A stretch of DNA of 64,000 nt from Halobacillus halophilus DSM 2266 (GTDB taxonomy: Bacteria > Bacillota > Bacilli > Bacillales > Halobacillaceae): contig NC_017668.1 in NCBI RefSeq assembly GCF_000284515.1, positions 496,001-560,000 on the forward strand, given 5' to 3'. The number at the start of each line of letters is the position of its first letter. Within the stretch, counting starts at the first letter, position 1. The notes under the pieces were generated by a model. That model made no database searches. It had not been told where the DNA came from and saw nothing but the letters and a program-made list of their open reading frames with translations. Below are positions 17,050 to 25,479 of this stretch, piece by piece. The position numbers and the translations under genes are program-made.

Positions 17050-18597
17050 ATGAAAAGAGAACTTATTGTCGCCATCGATATTGGTACAACTAGTACGAAA
17101 ACATTAGCTTACGATCAGGAAGGTCGTATATATGCGGAGGTAGAAAAAGAGTATCCGCTCTATTCTCCTGAAGCGGATCGTAAAGAACAGGATCCCGATG
17201 AAATCTATGAGGCTGTTATTTATACGCTGACAGAGGTTTCACGCACGGTTAAGCAAAAAGGTAGAGAGATTGCAGCTGTCAGTTTCAGCGCAGCTATGCA
17301 CAGCCTTTTGGCTGTAGACGAAGATGGACGTTTACTGACCAACGCTCTTACATGGGCTGATCAGCGTTCAGTTAAAGAAGCGGAAGAGCTGAAAGCGGGA
17401 AGAGGACATGAAATATACTTGCGCACTGGAACGCCGGTGCACCCGATGTCTCCACTTACAAAATTGATTTGGATGAAACGGCATGAACCTGAACTGTTTG
17501 CTAAGACGTCTAAATGGATTTCCCTTAAGGAATACGTTTTCTACAAGTTATTTAACCGCTTCGTCGTCGATCATTCCATTGCTTCAGCAACAGGTCTCTT
17601 TAACTTAAAGGAACTGACTTGGGATCAAGAAGCTCTGGAAACAGCAGGAGTTTCAGCGGAACAGCTGTCTGAACCTGTCCCAACGACAGAAATCATTCGC
17701 GGACTTTCCAGTGAACATGCTGAGGCACTGGGCCTTGACTCTGAAACCCCTTTTGTAATCGGTGCAAGTGATGGAGTACTTGCGAACATAGGCGTTGGGG
17801 CGATTACGCCTGGCTCAATTGCCTGTACGGTAGGAACAAGTGGGGCGATTCGAACAGTGGTGTCTGAGCCGGCGGTTGATCCCAAAGGCAGAACGTTCTG
17901 CTACGCGCTTACGGAAGATCAGTGGGTAATTGGCGGACCGATTAATAACGGTGGGATTTCATTCCGCTGGGTGCGTGACCAATTGTTTCCGGACTTACAA
18001 GAGAAAGCAGCTGCCAATGGGGAAAGTGCTTACGATGAATTAACTAGACGTGCCTCCAGTGTAAGTGCCGGGTCAGGCGGATTGTTGTTCTTACCTTATT
18101 TAACGGGAGAGCGCGCTCCATTCTGGGACGCAGACACAAAAGGTGTTTTCTTCGGATTGACGCTTGATCATGGAAGAGATCATATGATTCGCAGTGTGCT
18201 TGAAGGCGTCATGTTCCAAATGTATTCGGTAGCGCTTGCGTTGACAGAAGCGGGTGTGGAGCCGGTAGAATACCGCGCAGGCGGAGGGTTCGCACGCTCT
18301 GAGCTGTGGCGCCAGATTATGACAGACATGTTTGAAACAGACATGATCATTCCAGAAAGCCACCAGGGCTCATGCTTAGGTGCTGCCTGGCTTGCTATGA
18401 AGTCTTTAAACTGGATTGATGATCTCTCAAGTATCCAGAACATTCTTCAAACGACAGTGAAACACACGCCGATTGCAGAGAATGTACACACTTATCGCTT
18501 GCTAAAACCTATTTATTTAAGATTAGCCAGGAAATTGCCTGATGAATTCAGTGCTATTTCAGACGTTCAGCGAGAACTTATGGACAACCATAAATAA
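17050..18597 (+). CDS. gntK: Gluconokinase, FGGY family
   Basis: 515 residues. The start VAIDIGTTSTKTLAYD is the ATP/phosphate loop of FGGY sugar kinases. SFSAAMHSLLAVD, ALTWADQRS, GTSGAIRTV and FLPYLTGERAPFWD are the typical gluconokinase blocks. It phosphorylates gluconate to 6-phosphogluconate. ATG 17050 is chosen because GGAGGAAA lies 6-9 bases before it; GTG 17035 lies too close to the ribosome binding site. It is in an operon with gntP (30 bases downstream). Unlike B. subtilis, no gntR precedes it and no gntZ follows. Confidence 0.9.
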   Translation: MKRELIVAIDIGTTSTKTLAYDQEGRIYAEVEKEYPLYSPEADRKEQDPDEIYEAVIYTLTEVSRTVKQKGREIAAVSFSAAMHSLLAVDEDGRLLTNALTWADQRSVKEAEELKAGRGHEIYLRTGTPVHPMSPLTKLIWMKRHEPELFAKTSKWISLKEYVFYKLFNRFVVDHSIASATGLFNLKELTWDQEALETAGVSAEQLSEPVPTTEIIRGLSSEHAEALGLDSETPFVIGASDGVLANIGVGAITPGSIACTVGTSGAIRTVVSEPAVDPKGRTFCYALTEDQWVIGGPINNGGISFRWVRDQLFPDLQEKAAANGESAYDELTRRASSVSAGSGGLLFLPYLTGERAPFWDADTKGVFFGLTLDHGRDHMIRSVLEGVMFQMYSVALALTEAGVEPVEYRAGGGFARSELWRQIMTDMFETDMIIPESHQGSCLGAAWLAMKSLNWIDDLSSIQNILQTTVKHTPIAENVHTYRLLKPIYLRLARKLPDEFSAISDVQRELMDNHK

Positions 18598-18626
18598 ATA
18601 TCTAATAAAGAGAGGAGAAGATTAAA

Positions 18627-19979
18627 ATGGAATCGACAGCGGGGTTAGTGATTGTAGCCGTATTAGCGGTTGTGGCCTTATTATTTTTAGTTATGAAAAC
18701 CAAGCTTCAAGCCTTTGTAGCGTTACTTACCGTCAGTATTTTAGTTGGTTTGGCCGTAGGAATGAATCCAGGAGATATCATAACAACAATTGAGGACGGA
18801 ATGGGAGGTACCCTTGGTTACGTAGCCGTAATTATCGGTCTTGGTGCCATGTTCGGTGAAATTCTTCGTGTTTCAGGAGGAGCGGAACGACTCGCTCTTA
18901 CACTAATTGATAAGTTTGGAGAAAAGAACATTAGCTGGGCACTTGGTTTAACCGGTTTTATTGTATCGATCCCGGTTTTCCTTGATGTTGCGCTCGTTAT
19001 CTTAGTTCCAATGCTTTACAGTTTGACACAGCGTACGAAAAAATCTTTATTATACTTTGGTATTCCATTACTTGCGGGTCTTGCGGTTACGCATAGTTTT
19101 ATCCCGCCGACTCCTGGTCCGATCGCCGTAGCTTCTTTGCTTGGCGCAGACCTGGGCTGGGTCATCCTATTCGGTTTCTTAGCTGGTATTCCGGCTATGA
19201 TTCTTGCGGGACCAGTCTTTGGTAAGTATATTTCCAATAAAATTCATGTTGGAGTTCCAGAATATATGCTCGAACAAGTGAAGAATGTGGATTACGATCA
19301 AAAGAATCTTCCTAGCTTTGGAAGTGTTGTAGCGATCATTACCCTTCCCCTTGTGTTGATTCTAATCAATACGTTGTCAGGTCTTGTGCTGCCCGATGAC
19401 AGCACGGCACAGAGCATTCTTACGTTCGTGGGTCACCCATTTGTAGCGTTAACGATAGCGGCATTGCTGACGTTCTACATTTTCGGAATTAAACGCGGTT
19501 ATTCCAAGGAACAAGTACAGGAAATTACGACGAAAGCCCTTGAACCGGCCGGTATTATTATCCTGGTAACTGGTGCCGGTGGCGTATTCGGTGAAATGCT
19601 GATTCAATCTGGCATCGGAGATATTCTTGCCAATGCCATGGAACAGACGCAGATGCCAATCCTTGTATTTGCCTTCCTTACAGCTACAGTTGTACGTGTC
19701 GCGCAGGGTTCTGCTACCGTTTCAATGATTACAGCGGCTGGACTAGTTTCTCCACTGCTTGATACCTTTGATGTAAGTGAACCTATGCTCGGTCTACTGG
19801 TTATTGCAATTGCATCCGGTGCAACGGTTGTATCTCACGTTAACGACTCTGGTTTCTGGTTAGTAAACCGTTATTTCGGATTGACGGAAAAAGAAACACT
19901 TCAATCCTGGACGGTTATGGAAACCATTATCGGTCTTGTAGGATTTAGTGTTGCATTGATTCTGAGTATTTTTGTATAA
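18627..19979 (+). CDS. gntP: GntP-family gluconate (sugar acid):H+ symporter
   Basis: A 450-residue, very hydrophobic protein of 12-14 helices with family motifs: GGTLGYVAVIIGLGAMFGE, HSFIPPTPGPIA, VARVAQGSATV-type (VRVAQGSATVSMITAAGL) and HVNDSGFWLVNRYFG near the end. GntP carriers take up gluconate and related aldonates. GAGAGGAG precedes the ATG. It is the second gene after gntK. It could also supply galactonate to the neighbouring dgo operon, which has no transporter of its own; this is inference. Confidence 0.92.
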   Translation: MESTAGLVIVAVLAVVALLFLVMKTKLQAFVALLTVSILVGLAVGMNPGDIITTIEDGMGGTLGYVAVIIGLGAMFGEILRVSGGAERLALTLIDKFGEKNISWALGLTGFIVSIPVFLDVALVILVPMLYSLTQRTKKSLLYFGIPLLAGLAVTHSFIPPTPGPIAVASLLGADLGWVILFGFLAGIPAMILAGPVFGKYISNKIHVGVPEYMLEQVKNVDYDQKNLPSFGSVVAIITLPLVLILINTLSGLVLPDDSTAQSILTFVGHPFVALTIAALLTFYIFGIKRGYSKEQVQEITTKALEPAGIIILVTGAGGVFGEMLIQSGIGDILANAMEQTQMPILVFAFLTATVVRVAQGSATVSMITAAGLVSPLLDTFDVSEPMLGLLVIAIASGATVVSHVNDSGFWLVNRYFGLTEKETLQSWTVMETIIGLVGFSVALILSIFV

Positions 19980-19985
19980 AACAAT

Positions 19986-20019
19986 GAAGAGACTTCCCGT
20001 TATAGGGAGTCTCTTTTTT
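19986..20019 (+). terminator. Terminator after gntP
   Basis: Stem AGAGACTTCCC / GGGAGTCTCT followed by TTTTTT. Repeat element A begins 8 bases beyond the T run. Confidence 0.85.
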
Positions 20020-20026
20020 GCGTTTT

Positions 20027-20640
20027 GGCTCTGTTAATCTACATATTGATTTATTACAGTTAAGCTTCCTTTTCTTTAAGACTCAGTTTCGAGATAAATG
20101 GGTCCTTTACGTTATATGGAAAAGGGCTGATGGGGAAATAACTCGCTTTCCTATGGGGGAACGGTGAGCTTCCTCGTCGTTTCACTCCCTGTGGGATCTC
20201 ACCTAGTCCCTTCTCCCATGGGAGTCTCATCATTTCCCCACCAACCCCACTATAATGTTGCGAACGGACCCTCCCAGAAGATGAAAGTTCTTCTCCTTAA
20301 TCTGCATTAAATGCTTTTATAACAGGCTATTGTGCATCGTTATACCCTGAAAATAGGTACAGAACCCCCTGGTCTAATTCCTTACGAGTTAAAGTGGTTT
20401 CGAGCTTCTGATTTGGCCAGGTCCGGAGGGGGATGATGAAGACTCCTGCGGGATAAACATGATCGGTGAGACCCCAGAAGTCGAAGACTGAGGAGGCTCA
20501 GCACATGCCCGCGGAAAGCGAATCATCCCCCGCAGGACCTTTCTTGTCATAAAAGTATCTCGAAACTGAGTCTTCCACAATCCGGCCCGATAGCTGAAAA
20601 CTTCTTTGATAAAAGACCAAAAATAACTTTTAACATTGCT
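20027..20640 (+). repeat. Composite inverted repeat element, copy A
   Basis: Copy A of a five-member family. The left outer end GGCTCTGTTAATCT matches copy B. The core (20078-20574, 497 bp) is bounded by a perfect 19-bp inverted repeat (AAGACTCAGTTTCGAGATA and its complement). Inside are two oppositely oriented GC-rich hairpin modules of about 115 bases containing GACTCCTGCGGGA and GAGGAGGCTCA. The right outer end (to about 20640) is degenerate. No coding capacity is credible. Length and layout suggest a non-autonomous MITE-like element. Orientation class is the same as B and E. Confidence 0.75.
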
Positions 20641-20771
20641 TTGTTTTTAATAGGGCACGGTCATCTTAAACTAATTCTATTAACAATCCATTGAATTTTC
20701 AGAAAACTATAGATATAGTGAAAGTATTGAAGCTGTTTTACTAAAAAGAAATGGCTTTTTTATTTGAAAAC

Positions 20772-20795
20772 GACATACTATCCAGTTAGTATGTC
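20772..20795. promoter_or_regulatory. TetR-type operator upstream of the phosphotriesterase-like gene
   Basis: GACATACTA-TCCAGT-TAGTATGTC, a perfect 9-bp inverted repeat 25 bases before the start codon. It is nearly identical to the site at 39936 in front of the acyl-CoA dehydrogenase operon, and it resembles sites near the TetR gene at 22331. Confidence 0.65.
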
Positions 20796-20819
20796 AAAAT
20801 TCCGGAGGTGAATGTTTAC

Positions 20820-21797
20820 ATGGGAATGGTAGAAACTGTACTTGGTCCGTTGGAGACAGAGAAGTTAGGGAAAACATTGATTCATGAGCATTTCTATTTT
20901 GGTTATCCAGGATTTCAAGGTGATATGACACTTGGAGGATTTGACTTTGAAGAGAAAAAGCGTCAGGGCATAGAAATTGCTGAAATGGTCCAACAGCAAG
21001 GGGTTGAAACAGTGGTGGATCCGACGCCCAATGAGTGTGGGCGTGACGTTCGGCTGCTCCAAGCTGTTTCGGAAGATACTGGGCTGAACATTATTTGCGC
21101 AACCGGCTTTTATTATGAAGGTGAAGGAGCAACTCCATATTTTAAGTTCCGCCAGCAGCTGGGAACGGCAGAAGAAGAAATTTATGAAATGTTCATGGAA
21201 GAGATTACGCATGGAATTGAAGGGACAGGTATTAAACCAGGAATTATTAAACTTGCCTCCAGTAAAAACGAAATTACATCTTATGAACGTATGTTTTTTC
21301 GAGCAGCGGTAAGGGCGCAGAAAGAGACAGGTATTGTGCTTTTAACACATACCCAGGAGGGAACAATGGGACCTGAGCAGGCGGCGTTTCTAATTGAAGA
21401 GGGAGCGGATCCTTCAAAAGTTGTGATTGGCCATATGTGCGGAGCAACCGATATAAATCAGCACTTACAGGTACTCAATCAGGGAGTTTATATGGCGATG
21501 GATCGATGGGGATTACAGGGCATTGTTGGAGCCCCTATGGACGAAGAGAGAAAGGCTGTACTCGCTGGTTTGCTTGCATTAGGTTATGAAAAACAATTGT
21601 TTCTTTCCCATGATACGGTCAATGTATGGTGGGGACGCCCTCCCGTTTTACCCGATCAGCTTATGAATCTGCTTCAAAACTGGCAGCCGGATCACTTATT
21701 TAAACGAGTAGTGCCAGAACTTAAAGAAAAGAATGCGATAACAGAAGAACATCTGGCACAAATCTTTATTTCGAATAGCTCTCGTTTGTTTTCATAA
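20820..21797 (+). CDS. Phosphotriesterase-family (PTE/PHP-like) metal-dependent hydrolase
   Basis: A 325-residue amidohydrolase-superfamily barrel. Metal ligands: HxH in LIHEHFYF, the bridging Lys in GIIKLASS, His in LLTHTQEGT, His in VIGHMCGATD, and the final Asp in SHDTVNVWW. This set defines the phosphotriesterase/lactonase subgroup. Activities in the family include lactone, phosphotriester and N-acyl hydrolysis; the substrate here is unknown. ATG 20820 (GGAGG 11 bases upstream) is taken; GTG 20808 overlaps the ribosome binding site. A palindromic TetR-like operator lies just upstream, suggesting inducible expression. Confidence 0.85.
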   Translation: MGMVETVLGPLETEKLGKTLIHEHFYFGYPGFQGDMTLGGFDFEEKKRQGIEIAEMVQQQGVETVVDPTPNECGRDVRLLQAVSEDTGLNIICATGFYYEGEGATPYFKFRQQLGTAEEEIYEMFMEEITHGIEGTGIKPGIIKLASSKNEITSYERMFFRAAVRAQKETGIVLLTHTQEGTMGPEQAAFLIEEGADPSKVVIGHMCGATDINQHLQVLNQGVYMAMDRWGLQGIVGAPMDEERKAVLAGLLALGYEKQLFLSHDTVNVWWGRPPVLPDQLMNLLQNWQPDHLFKRVVPELKEKNAITEEHLAQIFISNSSRLFS

Positions 21798-21862
21798 GCG
21801 ATCAAGATTAACCCGGGGAATTCTTGTAGACATTCTACTATACAAGTAAAAGAACATAATTA

Positions 21863-21906
21863 CAGAAAGCACATCCGATGATAGCTGAGTATCGAATGTG
21901 CTTTCA
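21863..21906 (-). terminator. Hairpin terminator between PTE gene and YjcZ remnant
   Basis: GAAAGCACAT ... ATGTGCTTTC with additional inner CGAT/ATCG pairing. It can serve the minus-strand YjcZ remnant, and from the other side the PTE gene. Confidence 0.6.
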
Positions 21907-21907
21907 A

Positions 21908-21992
21908 TTAATATACGAATGCTTCTCCTACGATGATAAGGAAAATAAACAATCGCGTAACCGTATCCTAAGCCGCGATATCCGAATCCCAA
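21908..21992 (-). pseudogene. YjcZ-family small sporulation protein, frameshifted
   Basis: The minus strand from TTG 21992 reads LGFGYRGLGYGYAIV, the Gly/Tyr-rich start of YjcZ-type proteins. After that, only a one-base frame change gives the expected hydrophobic end FIFLIIVGEAFVY and a stop at 21908-21910. The two halves together match the known 'GYGYGFALIVVLFILLIIVG' style of the family. A terminator lies right after. Either a pseudogene or a sequence error; it is too short for routine gene callers. Confidence 0.5.
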
Positions 21993-22155
21993 ATATTCAC
22001 TCTTGTTTGATAGTTGAGGCTTTCTAGCTTTATATCGTATGAGTAAGTATGAATAGGGGCTGTGTCACTTTCTGAGATAGAGAAATTGTAAGCTGAATTA
22101 CATCATCGTTTACTTTCTTTGAATTCAAAATACCTAAATGTTACAGTTGTTTTGT

Positions 22156-22169
22156 ACCAACCGGTTGGT
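22156..22169. promoter_or_regulatory. TetR-type operator, perfect palindrome
   Basis: ACCAACCGGTTGGT, a perfect 14-bp palindrome 162 bases upstream of the TetR gene's predicted start. It shares the central C-R-G-T core with the other TetR-like sites in the window. Confidence 0.5.
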
Positions 22170-22290
22170 TTTGAGGTTTTATCGTATTGGGGAATACAGA
22201 TAAGTGATCGAACGTCAGGGCAATTCACCTAGCAAAATGGCTGCTCATATCTTCCTACCTTGAAAAGGAGGATAGGCGGTCGTGTTTCTG

Positions 22291-22306
22291 TACCGGCCAG
22301 TAGGTA
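22291..22306. promoter_or_regulatory. TetR-type operator near the tetR start
   Basis: TACCGGCCAGTAGGTA, an imperfect inverted repeat (TACC/GGTA ends) 25 bases before the TetR start. Probable autoregulatory site for the TetR-OsmC operon. Confidence 0.45.
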
Positions 22307-22330
22307 TAAAAATACGGATTGGGTGATATT

Positions 22331-22897
22331 GTGAGTGAAAAGAAAAGAGAAATCATTAGCGCTGCAGCTGAGTTAATTCACACAAAAGGTTATGAGGCCA
22401 CAAAATTGAGTGATATTATGCAGGCTTCCGATATAGGAAAAGGTCAGTTCTATCACTATTTCTCTTCAAAAAGAGAGTTAGGTTTAACAATTGTGGATTA
22501 TTATGCTGAAATGTGGGATCGGGAATTGATTCAAGGTGTTTTCCACTCTTCTTTTTCTGCAGAAAAGAAGATGGAAAACATGTTGGAATGGGCTGTGAAT
22601 TATCATGTGAGCACTCAAGCACTCAGTGGATGCCCCTTTGGAAACCTGGCTATTGAAATGAGTGAACATGATGAAGAGTTTCGTCTTAAGATCAATAATC
22701 TGATCGATCAATGGATTAATCATCTTGCTGACGTAATGAAAGATTTACGTGGTGAAGATCAGGCTTTACAGCATGCTCGTGTTGTGGTTGCTCAAATTGA
22801 AGGTGGAATTTTGTTAATGAAAAATTATCAGGACATTTCCATCTTAAAAGATATTATTGCTATGATTCGATTAAACTACCTAGATAAAGGAGAATGA
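22331..22897 (+). CDS. TetR/AcrR-family transcriptional regulator
   Basis: 188 residues. The N-terminal HTH reads IISAAAELIHTKGYEATKLS then DIGKGQFYHYFSSKRELG, typical of TetR. The rest is an all-helical ligand domain with CPFGNLAIEMS (a Cys-containing pattern seen in the YezE/AcrR-like group). The start is ambiguous: GTG 22331 after GGGTGA is taken, with TTG 22319 possible. Its stop overlaps the next reading frame (ATGA), and AAAGGAG for the OsmC gene lies within its end, so the two form an operon. Operators upstream suggest autorepression. It may also act on the PTE-gene operator at 20772. Confidence 0.82.
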   Translation: MSEKKREIISAAAELIHTKGYEATKLSDIMQASDIGKGQFYHYFSSKRELGLTIVDYYAEMWDRELIQGVFHSSFSAEKKMENMLEWAVNYHVSTQALSGCPFGNLAIEMSEHDEEFRLKINNLIDQWINHLADVMKDLRGEDQALQHARVVVAQIEGGILLMKNYQDISILKDIIAMIRLNYLDKGE

Positions 22898-22902
22898 TTC
22901 AA

Positions 22903-23340
22903 TTGGCTAAAATGAACGAAAAAATATCAGCAGTGGCAAAAGGTATGAACACGAAAAGTACAGCTCGCGATCACCAGATCGTAATTGATGAGCCAGCAAA
23001 AATGGGTGGAAGCGACGAAGGTGCCAATCCTCTTGAAACATTGCTTGCTTCACTTGCGGGTTGCGAAAATGCCGTAGCCAACTTTGTAGCTAAAGAAATG
23101 GATTTTGATCTTCAGGGCATTGATTTTGAGATCAATGGAGAATTGGATTCCAGAGGAATGATGGGAGAAAAAGGTGTACGCCCTTATTTCCAGAAAGTTA
23201 CGGTAAATGCTACCGTGCACACCAGCGAATCAGAAGAGCGTGTGAAAGAATTACAGGAAACGGTAGACTCCCGCTGCCCTGTTTATACGACACTTGAAGC
23301 AGCAGATGTTGAACTCACACCGAATTGGGTTAAAGCATAA
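22903..23340 (+). CDS. OsmC/Ohr-family peroxiredoxin-like protein
   Basis: About 145 residues with the OsmC fold. The two redox Cys are in LAGCENAV and SRCPVYTT, and MGGSDEGANPLETLLASLAG is the family hallmark with the conserved Glu/Arg environment. These enzymes reduce organic hydroperoxides or act on related thiol chemistry. The start is TTG 22903 (AAAGGAG 10 bases upstream) or ATG 22912. Co-transcribed with the upstream TetR gene, suggesting induction by an electrophile or organic compound. A strong bidirectional terminator follows. Confidence 0.85.
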   Translation: MAKMNEKISAVAKGMNTKSTARDHQIVIDEPAKMGGSDEGANPLETLLASLAGCENAVANFVAKEMDFDLQGIDFEINGELDSRGMMGEKGVRPYFQKVTVNATVHTSESEERVKELQETVDSRCPVYTTLEAADVELTPNWVKA

Positions 23341-23347
23341 TTGTAGT

Positions 23348-23395
23348 TAAAAAAGCTGGAGCAGAAAGGAATTCCCTTCTGCTCCAGCTTTTTTA
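23348..23395. terminator. Strong bidirectional terminator
   Basis: AAAAAAGCTGGAGCAGAA pairs with TTCTGCTCCAGCTTTTTT. It separates the OsmC operon from the converging sulfur genes. Confidence 0.9.
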
Positions 23396-23463
23396 GTGTA
23401 TCTAAGTTTTTTGACGAGTCACGTCTTTTCAAATCGCAGCGCTTTGGTAGTCAATGGCTCCGC

Positions 23464-24588
23464 TTATACAGCACAGCGGTTTGGACCAACTTCCATTTCG
23501 CGTTTTTCTTCCTGATCTGGATCTTTCTGGCCCATATTAATTTGACGGATTTCTTCATGACTATTCGGCTGTGGAGGCAGTCCATCCGTGACAAGATGTC
23601 TGAACTCCTCATCGTCTTCTACATTTAAACGGTCATTATGCTCATACAGCTCGGCAAGCTTCGCCTGAACAGTGCCGTTTTGATTAACTTCCTTCATAGC
23701 ACCGAAATGAGCCGGCAGCACCGTTAAGTCCTGAGAAAGAAGCTGATAACGCTCATATAGTGTCTTACGCAGGTCATCCACCCAGTCATCGGCTTTTCCA
23801 GCCAGATCTGGTCGGCCAATAGAGTCTAAGAACAGAATATCGCCAGTGAGCAAGTATTGATTATCTACAATAAAGCTTGTACTTCCTATCGTGTGCCCCG
23901 GTGAATAAAAGGCAGAGATTTTAGCGGTATCGCCCACGGTAATCTCGGTCCCGTCTTCGAGTTTGTTATAGTTGAACGTTAAGCCTTCGTCATCTTTAGG
24001 CGGGAAGTAATAGTCAGCTTCGGTTTGGTCAGCTAATGTTTTTCCACCTGAGATGTGGTCGGCGTGAAGGTGAGTATCCAGTACATATTGAATGGATACA
24101 CCTTTTTCATCCGCAAAATTCTTATAAGTGTCTGTCATACGGACAGCATCCACTACGGCAGCTTCACCATTGGAAATAACCATGTAGGATAGGCAGCCTT
24201 TACCAAGGCGAAGGAATTGATAAAGTTCTCCTCCTCCAGAAAGATCCCCAATTTTCATAGGTTCTAAATGTTCGCTCCAGGCTGTCATACCACCTTCTAC
24301 ATAGGTGACGTCCGTGACTCCAGCCTCTTCTAGCATTTCCACACCTTTTTGGGAGGAAATCCCTTTTGCACAAACTACATAGATAGTCTGATCTTTAGGA
24401 AGTTGCTCTTTTACTGAAGATGGATCGTTCTCGAGCTGTTTATAAGGGACGTTAAGACTGCGGACATTCTCGCCTTCAATGGCCCAATCATTGAAATCTT
24501 CTTCTTTCCTAATATCAAGAATGAATACTTCTTTGTTTGAGAGAATTTTTTGTGCCAGCTGTTTAGCTGTTAATGGTTGTAATGCCAT
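23464..24588 (-). CDS. Rhodanese-metallo-beta-lactamase fusion (persulfide dioxygenase-like, YrkH type)
   Basis: 374 residues. The N-terminal rhodanese domain (about 1-110) has the active Cys in VVCAKGISS. The C-terminal metallo-beta-lactamase domain has [30 protein letters not shown] and LPAHFG, the ligands of persulfide dioxygenase/ETHE1-type iron enzymes. Such fusions handle persulfides and sulfite in the cytoplasm. GGAGGGG precedes the ATG. It follows the TauE permease gene by 24 bases on the minus strand, so it is probably an operon for sulfide/sulfite detoxification. The C-terminal tail ends NRCAV with an extra Cys. Confidence 0.85.
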   Translation of the reverse strand: MALQPLTAKQLAQKILSNKEVFILDIRKEEDFNDWAIEGENVRSLNVPYKQLENDPSSVKEQLPKDQTIYVVCAKGISSQKGVEMLEEAGVTDVTYVEGGMTAWSEHLEPMKIGDLSGGGELYQFLRLGKGCLSYMVISNGEAAVVDAVRMTDTYKNFADEKGVSIQYVLDTHLHADHISGGKTLADQTEADYYFPPKDDEGLTFNYNKLEDGTEITVGDTAKISAFYSPGHTIGSTSFIVDNQYLLTGDILFLDSIGRPDLAGKADDWVDDLRKTLYERYQLLSQDLTVLPAHFGAMKEVNQNGTVQAKLAELYEHNDRLNVEDDEEFRHLVTDGLPPQPNSHEEIRQINMGQKDPDQEEKREMEVGPNRCAV

Positions 24589-24612
24589 AATTACCCCTCC
24601 AATTTAAAATCG

Positions 24613-25389
24613 TTAGAATAAAATATCTGACCATACTTTAATAGCTGTTCCTGCAATTAATAATGCTAAAATCCATTGCAGTACGTTTGTATTCGTGTTT
24701 TGTCCTGCTTTAGCTCCAAGCTGGGAAGTGAGGATACTTGCAACGGCAATGACGGCTGCAGGCAAGAGTGGAACATCTCCAGAAAACAGCTTACCTGTTA
24801 CTGCTCCTACTGAGGAGATGAACGTTATTGCCAGGGAAGAAGCAATCGTGATTCTCGTCGGTATTCGAAGCATAACGAGCATGATAGGGACAAGTAAGAA
24901 TGCTCCTCCTGCTCCCACAATACCGGCACCTATTCCGACAATAAAGGCAGAACCAGAGGCAATCCATTTATTGAATGAGATATTTTCCCGCTGCTCGTTG
25001 CTGGCTTTGGCAGGGATGAACATCATAACGACCGCTATCAAAGCTAATATAGCATAGATCAAGTTGATGATGTGTTCGGATAGATACTTTGCTCCAAAAC
25101 CGCCGATGAGGCTGCCTATTAAAACAGCAATTCCCATATATAAAATCAGCGGTTTATAGAGTTGGTTTCCTTTCCGGTACCCGAGTGCTCCTCCAAAAGA
25201 AGCGGCTAATACTTGCACAGCTACGACGCCCGCAGCTGTATGGGCGCTGAATCCGCTAAACCCAAGTAAGGGCGGGATATAAAGAAGCATTGGATAATTG
25301 ACAATAGCGCCTCCTATACCAACAAGTCCAGATAGGAAGGAGCCTGCCAGACCAATAATAAATACTGTAATTAAAAAAGCCGCACTCAT
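24613..25389 (-). CDS. TauE/SafE-family sulfite/anion permease (YrkJ type)
   Basis: 258 residues with about eight membrane helices. The two halves carry the family repeats (GLAGSFLSGLVGIGGAIVNY and VGIGAGIVGAGGAFLLVP). TauE/SafE proteins move sulfite, thiosulfate or sulfoacetate-type anions. ATG 25389 follows GTGAGGTGAT at good spacing, so the two upstream in-frame ATG codons are unlikely starts. It is the first gene of a two-gene unit with the rhodanese-MBL enzyme, like yrkJ/yrkH in B. subtilis. Direction of transport is not predictable. Confidence 0.85.
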   Translation of the reverse strand: MSAAFLITVFIIGLAGSFLSGLVGIGGAIVNYPMLLYIPPLLGFSGFSAHTAAGVVAVQVLAASFGGALGYRKGNQLYKPLILYMGIAVLIGSLIGGFGAKYLSEHIINLIYAILALIAVVMMFIPAKASNEQRENISFNKWIASGSAFIVGIGAGIVGAGGAFLLVPIMLVMLRIPTRITIASSLAITFISSVGAVTGKLFSGDVPLLPAAVIAVASILTSQLGAKAGQNTNTNVLQWILALLIAGTAIKVWSDILF

Positions 25390-25456
25390 AACAATCATCA
25401 CCTCACCCAGCATAGCTTACATTTGTTTATTTACTTATCCCCTCACATAGTATGGG

Positions 25457-25470
25457 TACCACCACAGGTA
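25457..25470. promoter_or_regulatory. TACC-N6-GGTA inverted repeat upstream of the sulfur operon
   Basis: TACCACCACAGGTA lies about 70 bases before the TauE start. Similar text recurs at about 25529 (TTACCACCTCAGGTC). CsoR/CstR-type persulfide sensors bind related short inverted repeats, so this is a candidate operator. No such regulator gene is in the window. Confidence 0.3.
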
Positions 25471-25479
25471 TTTAGTTAA

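Noticed and set aside
20389-20580. Minus-strand ORF of 63 codons conserved in repeat copies A, B and E
   Set aside because: It runs through the hairpin module and inner inverted repeat and has no ribosome binding site. It is conserved because the DNA repeat is conserved, and the reading frame is lost in copies C and D.
20000-20640. CRISPR array
   Set aside because: The repeated text here consists of long inverted hairpin modules, not short direct repeats with regular spacers; no cas gene is in the window.
22282-22326. 14-codon leader ORF (GTG ... TGA) before tetR behind AAAGGAGG
   Set aside because: Has a good ribosome binding site but no conserved content that I can recognise, and it overlaps an operator; insufficient to call a leader peptide.
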